A DNA stretch of 26,239 nucleotides from assembly GCA_900551495.1 (NCBI GenBank), contig URWG01000003.1:1-26239 (forward strand). Reading direction: 5' to 3'. The notes beneath the pieces are model-generated. The model worked only from the letters and a program-made list of their open reading frames with translations, did not search any database and had not been told where the DNA came from. Positions 7,928-12,906 of the stretch are shown here, one piece after another. The stretch comes from an uncultured Eubacteriales bacterium. GTDB taxonomy: Bacteria; Bacillota; Clostridia; Oscillospirales; Oscillospiraceae. Each line of letters opens with the position of its first letter. Positions within the stretch are counted from its first letter, which is position 1. A program made the translations under genes and the position numbers.

Positions 7928-8194
7928 ATGAAAGAAGCATTGGGCATGATCGAAACCCGCGGTCTGATCGGCGCGATTGAAGCAGCGGACGCAATGGTCA
8001 AGGCAGCAAACGTTCACCTGATCGGCAAGCAGCAGATCGGCAGCGGACTTGTCACCGTCATGGTACGCGGCGACGTCGGCGCGGTCAAGGCGGCGGTTGA
8101 CGCGGGCTGTACGGCTGCCATGTCATCCCCTCTCCCCACAACGACGTGGAAGGCATTCTCCCCACGATGGGCTGATTTGAAAAAAGGAGCTTGA
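7928..8194 (+). pseudogene. BMC-H shell protein broken by a 28-nt deletion
   Basis: Residues 1-60 are a near-perfect BMC-H domain (ALGMIETRGLIGAIEAADAM to AAVDAG), differing from the next gene at only four residues. After G60 (8105-8107) the frame shifts and ends in 28 unrelated residues (CTAAMSSP...). Alignment with the sister at 8198 shows 28 nt missing between GCGGGC and TGTACGGCTGCC. In the shifted frame the normal C-terminus is intact (LYGCHVIPSPHNDVEGILPTMG, written LYGCHVIPSP then HNDVEGILPTMG) with its own stop at 8173-8175; restoring 28 nt gives exactly 91 residues, the sister's length. The present protein would lack the last strand and helix. RBS GGAGG at 7915-7919 is intact. The deletion is recent or an assembly error. 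Confidence 0.85.
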
Positions 8195-8197
8195 ATT

Positions 8198-8473
8198 ATG
8201 AAACTTGCACTCGGTATGATTGAAACCCGCGGTCTCATCGGCGCGATCGAAGCAGCTGATGCCATGGTCAAGGCGGCGGACGTCCATTTGATCGGTAAGC
8301 AGCAGATCGGCAGCGGTCTTGTCACCGTTATGGTGCGCGGCGATGTCGGCGCGGTCAAGGCTGCGGTCGATGCGGGCGCTACGGCGGCAAAGCGCGTCGG
8401 CGAGCTGTACGGCTGCCACGTCATTCCCTCTCCCCATGATGACGTGGAGGGCATCCTCCCGAAGATGGGATGA
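8198..8473 (+). CDS. BMC-H hexameric shell protein (PduA/PduJ-like)
   Basis: A 91-residue single BMC-domain protein, the main facet tile of the shell. Typical motifs are ALGMIETRGLIGAIEAADAM, the KQQIGSG pore region and the closing HVIPSPHDDVEGILP. It is the only intact BMC-H gene in the window, since its upstream twin is frameshifted. Many codons differ synonymously between the twins, so they diverged under purifying selection before the upstream copy broke. RBS AAGGAG at 8184-8189. Its stop overlaps the next start (ATGA). Confidence 0.95.
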   Translation: MKLALGMIETRGLIGAIEAADAMVKAADVHLIGKQQIGSGLVTVMVRGDVGAVKAAVDAGATAAKRVGELYGCHVIPSPHDDVEGILPKMG

Positions 8474-8757
8474 AGCTCGCGCGAGTCGTCGGAAATGTCG
8501 TCTCAACGGTCAAGGATGTCGGCTTTCAGGGGCAGAAGCTCATGATTATCGACTACCTTGACGAGGACGGCAGGCTGACCGGCAACCAAGCGATTGCCTT
8601 TGACGTGGCGGATGCCGGTGTCGGCGATACCGTGATCGTCAATGTGGACGGCGGCGCTGCCAATATGTTCTTGGGGCGGCAGTGCATTGCCGACCTGACG
8701 ATCTGCGGCGTGATCGACCATCTGACGATCGACGGCGAAGTAAGGGAGTACCACTGA
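8470..8757 (+). CDS. Second BMC-P vertex shell protein (EutN/CcmL family)
   Basis: A 95-residue vertex protein: MKLARVVGNVVSTVKDVGF, LMIIDYLDEDG, FDVADAGVGDTVIVNVDGGAAN and the closing TICGVIDHLTIDG. It is clearly diverged from the first BMC-P at 4312 and is translationally coupled to BMC-H by an ATGA overlap. Having more than one BMC-P is common in metabolosomes, where the paralogues may occupy different vertices. Confidence 0.93.
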   Translation: MKLARVVGNVVSTVKDVGFQGQKLMIIDYLDEDGRLTGNQAIAFDVADAGVGDTVIVNVDGGAANMFLGRQCIADLTICGVIDHLTIDGEVREYH

Positions 8758-8758
8758 T

Positions 8759-9526
8759 ATGGATGTTGAAGCGATCAGAAAAGAAGTGGAGCGGCAGGTC
8801 ATGGCGTACTTCCATGTGGAGCAGGCGCCGCAGCCCTGTGCGGGTCTTGTGCGCGGCACGGATGTGGTTGCGCATTTGGAGCATTCTCTGCTGAACCCCG
8901 ATACCACGCTGGAAAAGATCCGCAAGGAATGCGCCGTTGCGCGGAAATACTCCGTGGCGGCGGTGTGCGTCGCGCCGTACTATGTTCCTGCGGCTCGCGA
9001 GGAGCTGCTCGGCAGTCCCGTCGCGGTCGGAACGGCGGTCGGCTTCCCGCACGGCTGTATGTCGCAGGCGGCGAAGCTGGCAGAGCTGCGCGAGTGCATG
9101 GCAAACGGCGCGACGGAGATCGACCTTGCGCTGAATGTGCTTGCGATCAAGTCCGGTCGGTTGGACGTCGCGCAGCGGGAGCTTGAGGAGGCGGTGCGGC
9201 TGACCTGCGGCAAGGCAAAGCTCAAGGCGGTCTTTGAGCACGCGCTCTTTACCGCCGAGGAAAAGCGCGCCGTGCTGACGATGCTCCGTTCGAGCGGCGT
9301 GGACTATGTAAAGATTCAGAATATGCTCAGCGGTCACGGCGCACGTGTCGAGGATGTCCGCTTGGCATATGAGCTTCTCGGGCGCAATGTCGGTATCAAG
9401 ATCGACGGCGGCATCAAGACGCTTGCGCAGGCGGAGGAGCTTTTGGCAGCGGGCGCGACCCGTCTCGGCTTGACGGCGACGGCAAAGATCGCCGAGGAAG
9501 CCTACGCAGCCTACCGCAAACAGTAG
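8759..9526 (+). CDS. Divergent DERA-like aldolase with encapsulation peptide
   Basis: A 255-residue member of the deoxyribose-phosphate aldolase (DeoC) family. The three catalytic positions are kept: D122 (EIDLALN), the Schiff-base lysine K185 (YVKIQ) and K214 (GIKIDGG). The surrounding pocket is altered: KTSTG becomes KIQNM, GASS becomes GLTAT, and DHTxLKP becomes EHSLLNP. These segments bind the substrate phosphate or shape the active site in canonical DERA, so this paralogue probably uses a different or unphosphorylated substrate, or has a structural role (inference). Residues 1-20 (MDVEAIRKEVERQVMAYFHV) form a predicted amphipathic helix before a Pro-rich linker, typical of an encapsulation peptide. 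RBS AAGGGAG at 8742-8748; starts 1 nt after the vertex gene. Confidence 0.82.
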   Translation: MDVEAIRKEVERQVMAYFHVEQAPQPCAGLVRGTDVVAHLEHSLLNPDTTLEKIRKECAVARKYSVAAVCVAPYYVPAAREELLGSPVAVGTAVGFPHGCMSQAAKLAELRECMANGATEIDLALNVLAIKSGRLDVAQRELEEAVRLTCGKAKLKAVFEHALFTAEEKRAVLTMLRSSGVDYVKIQNMLSGHGARVEDVRLAYELLGRNVGIKIDGGIKTLAQAEELLAAGATRLGLTATAKIAEEAYAAYRKQ

Positions 9527-9549
9527 AATTTACGAAAGGAACCACCAAT

Positions 9550-10380
9550 ATGGATATTAACGAGATCATCCGCCAGGTGACGGAGGAGATTTGCTCCAAG
9601 TACGGCGCACAGATGTCCGCACCGAGCGCCGGCGGCAACAGCCCTGCGGATATGCCCAAGTATATCGACCACACCTATCTGAAGCCGCAGGCCAGTCTGG
9701 AGGACATCCGCCGCATCTGCGACGAGGCGAAGAAGTATCACACCGCCAGTGTCTGCGTCAACCCGTCGTACATTCAGTACGTCGCGCAGCAGCTTGAGGG
9801 CAGCGGCGTGACCCCTTGCTGTGTTATCGCGTTCCCTCTCGGCGCTTCCACGCCCGAGGCAAAGGCGTTTGAGGCGTCCGACGCGGCGACCAAGGGCGCA
9901 AAGGAGATCGACATGGTCATCAACGTCGGCGCGATCAAGTCCGGCGACTGGCAGCTTGTCAAGCGCGACATCGAGGGTGTCGTCAACGCTGTCAGAGGCC
10001 GTGCACAGGTCAAGGTCATCATCGAGACTTGCCTCCTGACCGACGAGGAAAAGGTCAAGGCGTGCACCTGCGCAAAGCTTGCGGGCGCTGCCTTCGTCAA
10101 GACCTCGACCGGCTTCTCCACCGGCGGCGCGACCGTCGAGGATGTCCGCCTCATGCGCGAGACGGTCGGTCCCGAGATGGGCGTCAAGGCATCCGGCGGT
10201 GTCCGCACCTATGACGATGCGGTTGCCATGATCAATGCGGGCGCCTCCAGAATCGGCGCAAGCTCGACGGCAAAGATCGTTGCGGGCGTCAAGGAGGACG
10301 AGCACAAGTGCGTCAACTGCGGCAACTGCAAGAACCATTGTCCCGCGGGCAATGTCGAGATCCGCAAGAAGCTGTATTGA
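9550..10380 (+). CDS. deoC: Deoxyribose-phosphate aldolase (DERA) with encapsulation peptide and four-cysteine tail
   Basis: A 276-residue DERA that cleaves 2-deoxyribose-5-phosphate to acetaldehyde and glyceraldehyde-3-phosphate. All canonical motifs are present: YIDHTYLKP, EIDMVINVGAIKSG (D121), FVKTSTGF (Schiff-base K184), GVKASGG (K213) and IGASST. Relative to the usual ~220-residue enzyme it has two additions. The N-terminal 37 residues contain a predicted amphipathic helix (MDINEIIRQVTEEICSKY) and a Ser/Gly/Pro linker, read as an encapsulation peptide. The C-terminal 24 residues carry CxxCxxCxxxCP (C254, C257, C260, C264), a ferredoxin-like cluster motif not expected in DERA. RBS AAAGGA at 9535-9540. 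This is the probable signature enzyme of the compartment. Confidence 0.92.
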   Translation: MDINEIIRQVTEEICSKYGAQMSAPSAGGNSPADMPKYIDHTYLKPQASLEDIRRICDEAKKYHTASVCVNPSYIQYVAQQLEGSGVTPCCVIAFPLGASTPEAKAFEASDAATKGAKEIDMVINVGAIKSGDWQLVKRDIEGVVNAVRGRAQVKVIIETCLLTDEEKVKACTCAKLAGAAFVKTSTGFSTGGATVEDVRLMRETVGPEMGVKASGGVRTYDDAVAMINAGASRIGASSTAKIVAGVKEDEHKCVNCGNCKNHCPAGNVEIRKKLY

Positions 10381-10396
10381 TCCCGAGGAGCACGGT

Positions 10397-11146
10397 ATGA
10401 AAAGACCCATGATCGCGGGCAACTGGAAGATGAACAAAACGCCCGCTGAGACCGTTGCGCTGCTGCAGGAGCTGAAAAACATCCGTCCGCAGACCAATGT
10501 TGAGGTCGTCGTCTGCCCCATGACGGTGAGCCTGTTTGCCGCAGGTGCGCAGCTCAAGGGCACCGACATCAAGCTCGGTGCGCAGAACGTCCATTTTGAG
10601 GATAAGGGCGCGTTCACCGGCGAGGCAAATTTGGCAAGCCTCAAGGAGCTGGGGGTGGAGTATGTCATCCTCGGTCACTCCGAACGCCGCCAGTACTTCG
10701 GCGAGACGGACGAGACGGTCAACAAAAAAACCCGCAAGGTGCTTGACGGCGGTTTGAAGCCCATTATCTGCGTCGGCGAGAGCCAAAGGCAGAAGGAAAT
10801 GGGCATTACCGACGAGGTCGTCTGTATGCAGACCAAGGCGGCGCTGAACGGCGTGACTGCCGCGCAGGTTCGCGACGCGGTGATCGCCTACGAGCCGATT
10901 TGGGCGATCGGTACGGGCTTGACCGCAACGGCGCAGGATGCCAACCGCACGATCGCTGCCATTCGCGGCGCGATTCGGGAGCTGTTCGGCGACGCGGCGC
11001 AGGATGTCCGTATCCTCTACGGCGGCAGCATGAACGACAAGAACGCCGCCGAGCTGATGCGTCAGCCCGAGATCGACGGCGGACTGATCGGCGGAGCCAG
11101 CCTGGTTGCCGAAAAGTTCGAAAAGGTCGTCAACTATAACCGATAA
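10397..11146 (+). CDS. tpiA: Triosephosphate isomerase
   Basis: A 249-residue, full-length TIM that interconverts glyceraldehyde-3-phosphate and dihydroxyacetone phosphate. The catalytic residues are visible: N9 and K11 (GNWKMN), H94 (ILGHSERR) and E166 (AYEPIWAIGTG), plus the phosphate loop YGGSMN. The start is set by GAGGAG at 10385-10390. It lies 16 nt after deoC with no terminator between, so it is the last gene of the operon, rather than in the usual gap-pgk-tpi cluster. Glyceraldehyde-3-phosphate is the second DERA product, so TPI would draw it into central metabolism. No encapsulation peptide is apparent; action in the cytosol is more likely. Confidence 0.96.
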   Translation: MKRPMIAGNWKMNKTPAETVALLQELKNIRPQTNVEVVVCPMTVSLFAAGAQLKGTDIKLGAQNVHFEDKGAFTGEANLASLKELGVEYVILGHSERRQYFGETDETVNKKTRKVLDGGLKPIICVGESQRQKEMGITDEVVCMQTKAALNGVTAAQVRDAVIAYEPIWAIGTGLTATAQDANRTIAAIRGAIRELFGDAAQDVRILYGGSMNDKNAAELMRQPEIDGGLIGGASLVAEKFEKVVNYNR

Positions 11147-11159
11147 GAATTGATACAAG

Positions 11160-11188
11160 AACGGAGTGCCGAAAACAGGCACTCCGTT
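11160..11188 (+). terminator. Terminator hairpin after tpiA, upstream copy
   Basis: AACGGAGTGCC / GGCACTCCGTT, a perfect 11-bp stem with a GAAAACA loop. It is followed by CAGCG, not a T tract, so it may act weakly or as an mRNA 3' stabiliser. An identical 29-nt copy with a proper T tract lies at 11368. Confidence 0.65.
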
Positions 11189-11367
11189 CAGCGTGTCGAA
11201 GAACTTCCCCCCCCCGTGTCATTGCGAGGAGCGAAGCGACGCGGCAATCTTATGTGAAATATTTCAATTTCGCCGAAATTCATTGAGAGTTCAAAACAAT
11301 TCCGCGAGATTGCCACGACCCTTTCAGGGTCTCGCAATGACAGACGCGGGACTTTTCTGACAGTCTC
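11189..11367. repeat. Intergenic insert flanked by identical terminator hairpins
   Basis: This is the bulk of the 321-bp gap between tpiA and the alkD-like gene and contains no credible gene. It consists of a short repeat (AGCGTGTCGAAGAACTT ... CTGACAG), related to a hairpin at 16271-16298 in opposite orientation, interrupted by a 144-bp MITE-like element. The alkD-like promoter lies just to its right (11412-11440). Confidence 0.6.
11207..11350. mobile_element. MITE-like palindromic element with 4-bp flanking duplication
   Basis: The ends are imperfect inverted repeats: C-run then GTGTCATTGCGAG on the left and CTCGCAATGACAGACGCGGG on the right. The next inner segments also pair (CGGCAATCT with AGATTGCC), and AATTTC-GCC-GAAATT forms a small central hairpin. 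ACTT occurs directly on both sides (11203-11206 and 11351-11354), consistent with a target-site duplication. The left arm is a widespread repeat whose chance translation gives the well-known spurious peptide CEERSDAA. It carries no transposase. Confidence 0.65.
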
Positions 11368-11399
11368 AACGGAGTGCCGAAAACAGGCACTCCGTTTTT
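11368..11399 (+). terminator. Terminator hairpin, downstream copy with T tract
   Basis: Identical 29-nt copy of the hairpin at 11160, here followed by further T residues (TTTTT at 11395-11399), giving a standard intrinsic terminator. It is probably the original end of the tpiA transcript. Confidence 0.75.
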
Positions 11400-11411
11400 C
11401 GCGGAGAGAGA

Positions 11412-11440
11412 TTGACATTTTGCGCGTTGTTCGGTATACT
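11412..11440 (+). promoter_or_regulatory. Promoter of the alkD-like gene
   Basis: TTGACA (11412-11417), 17-nt spacer, TATACT (11435-11440): near-consensus sigma-A type. Predicted start about 11447, 21 nt before the start codon. Confidence 0.8.
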
Positions 11441-11467
11441 ATAATACAGTAACAGGGAGATTTTGGT

Positions 11468-12193
11468 ATGGAGCAGATCACACGGCAGCTTTTTGCGCTG
11501 CAAGACGAGCAATATCGCCGCTTCCACGGCAGCCTGATGCCCGACTATGCCCCCGAGCGGATCATCGGCGTCCGCGTCCCCGCTCTGCGAGGGCTGGCAA
11601 AATCGCTCGATGACGCGCTTGCGGAGGAGTTTCTGCGCGAGCTGCCGCATCGGTATTACGAGGAGAATAATCTCCATGCCTTCCTGCTCGAACGTATCCG
11701 CGATTTTCCGACGAGCCTTGCCGCGACGGAACGCTTTCTGCCCTTCGTGGATAACTGGGCGACCTGCGACGCGATGAAGCCTCGGACCTTTGCCGCACAT
11801 CGGGCGGAGCTGCTGCCCGCAATCGACCGCTGGCTTGCCTCTGCGCATACCTACACCGTGCGCTTCGGCATCGTTCAGCTCATGCGGTATTACCTTGACG
11901 ACGCGTTTACCCCGCAGATTTCGGAGCGGGTGGCAGCGCTGCGGAGCGAGGAGTATTACATTCAAATGGCAGCGGCGTGGTTTTTTGCGACGGCGCTTGC
12001 CAAGCGGTATGATGCAACATTGCCGTATCTGACCGAGCGGCGATTGCCCGAGTGGACGCATAACAAGACGATTCAAAAGGCGATCGAGAGCTACCGCGTC
12101 ACGCCCGAGCAGAAAGCGTATCTGCGCACCCTCCGCGTATCATTACGGAAAGGCGGTCAAACGCCATGTTCACAATCAAAATCGCCGGTCTGA
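11468..12193 (+). CDS. AlkD-like DNA alkylation repair protein
   Basis: A 241-residue protein of the AlkD/HEAT-repeat family, DNA glycosylases that remove alkylated bases such as 3- and 7-alkylpurines without flipping the base. The diagnostic segment FVDNWATCDAMKP contains W97 and D101, matching the catalytic Trp/Asp of Bacillus AlkD, and R132 in YTVRFGIVQLMRYY corresponds to the conserved active-site arginine. The body is built of repeated antiparallel helices. RBS AGGGAG at 11454-11459. The last nine codons overlap the start of the next gene in another frame, so the tail (TPCSQSKSPV) looks like an unconstrained extension. Confidence 0.87.
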   Translation: MEQITRQLFALQDEQYRRFHGSLMPDYAPERIIGVRVPALRGLAKSLDDALAEEFLRELPHRYYEENNLHAFLLERIRDFPTSLAATERFLPFVDNWATCDAMKPRTFAAHRAELLPAIDRWLASAHTYTVRFGIVQLMRYYLDDAFTPQISERVAALRSEEYYIQMAAAWFFATALAKRYDATLPYLTERRLPEWTHNKTIQKAIESYRVTPEQKAYLRTLRVSLRKGGQTPCSQSKSPV

Positions 12194-12870
12194 ATGTGCA
12201 AATCGACAATAATTTTCGGCGTGTGGAATACCAGTGCCGCGACTATCTGAGCGACGAAGCACCGGCTTTTACCGTTGCCGCCGCGCCCGAGGAGCTGGAG
12301 CAGGAACGCCGCTTCGGTGAGCACAGCGACGGCTATTTGGAATCCATCTGCGTCTATCGCGCCATTGCCCGCCGCCTGCCGCTGTACGATGCCGCGGTTT
12401 TTCACGCGGCGGTCGTGGAGCTGGACGGCCGCGCATTTGCCTTCACCGCGCCGAGCGGCACGGGAAAGACGACACACATCCGCCTTTGGCAGGAGCGTTT
12501 CGGCGACAGGCTGCGGATATTGAACGGCGACAAGCCCATTCTGCGCCTGATGGACGGGACGATCTATGCCTGCGGTACGCCTTGGCGCGGCAAGGAGAAT
12601 TACGGCTGTAACGGTATTGCCCGACTTGACGGCATTTGTCGGATCGAGCGCGGCGAACAGAATCGGATTCAGCCGATCGCGCCGCAGCTTCTGCTGGAAA
12701 CGCTGCTGCATCAGGTCTATGTGCCGAAGGACGGCGCGACGATCACGCAGAGCCTTTCGCTCGTTGAGCAGATCGTGCTGCGCGTTCCTGCCTATGTGCT
12801 GCAATGCAATATGGAGCCGGAGGCGGCGGAGCTTTCGTCCAGAACGCTCCTGAGCTCCCGACAAAAATAA
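12166..12870 (+). CDS. HPr-kinase-like (HprK-related) P-loop ATPase
   Basis: A 234-residue protein related to the C-terminal kinase domain of HprK but lacking its N-terminal domain. The P-loop APSGTGKT lies at residues 95-102; NGDKPIL (120-126) supplies a Walker-B-like aspartate, followed by GTPWRGKENYG. Such stand-alone HprK-like proteins are often found near PqqD-like or peptide-modification genes; none is visible here, so the substrate is unknown. It overlaps the alkD-like gene by 28 nt and presumably shares its transcript. A bidirectional terminator follows its stop immediately. Confidence 0.75.
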   Translation: MFTIKIAGLNVQIDNNFRRVEYQCRDYLSDEAPAFTVAAAPEELEQERRFGEHSDGYLESICVYRAIARRLPLYDAAVFHAAVVELDGRAFAFTAPSGTGKTTHIRLWQERFGDRLRILNGDKPILRLMDGTIYACGTPWRGKENYGCNGIARLDGICRIERGEQNRIQPIAPQLLLETLLHQVYVPKDGATITQSLSLVEQIVLRVPAYVLQCNMEPEAAELSSRTLLSSRQK

Positions 12871-12873
12871 AAT

Positions 12874-12906
12874 GCATCCCGACGGGGTTCCCGTCGGGAT
12901 GCTTTG
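12874..12906. terminator. Bidirectional terminator between the HprK-like and P-type ATPase genes
   Basis: GCATCCCGACGG (12874-12885) / CCGTCGGGATGC (12891-12902), a perfect 12-bp stem with a 5-nt loop. T-rich tails exist in both directions (TTTGTTATTT on plus; ATTTTATTTTTGT on minus), fitting the convergent genes. Confidence 0.85.

Noticed and set aside
11166..11360. Small open frame containing CHCEERSDAAI
   Set aside because: A widely seen spurious translation of a palindromic repeat; the DNA is a MITE-like element.
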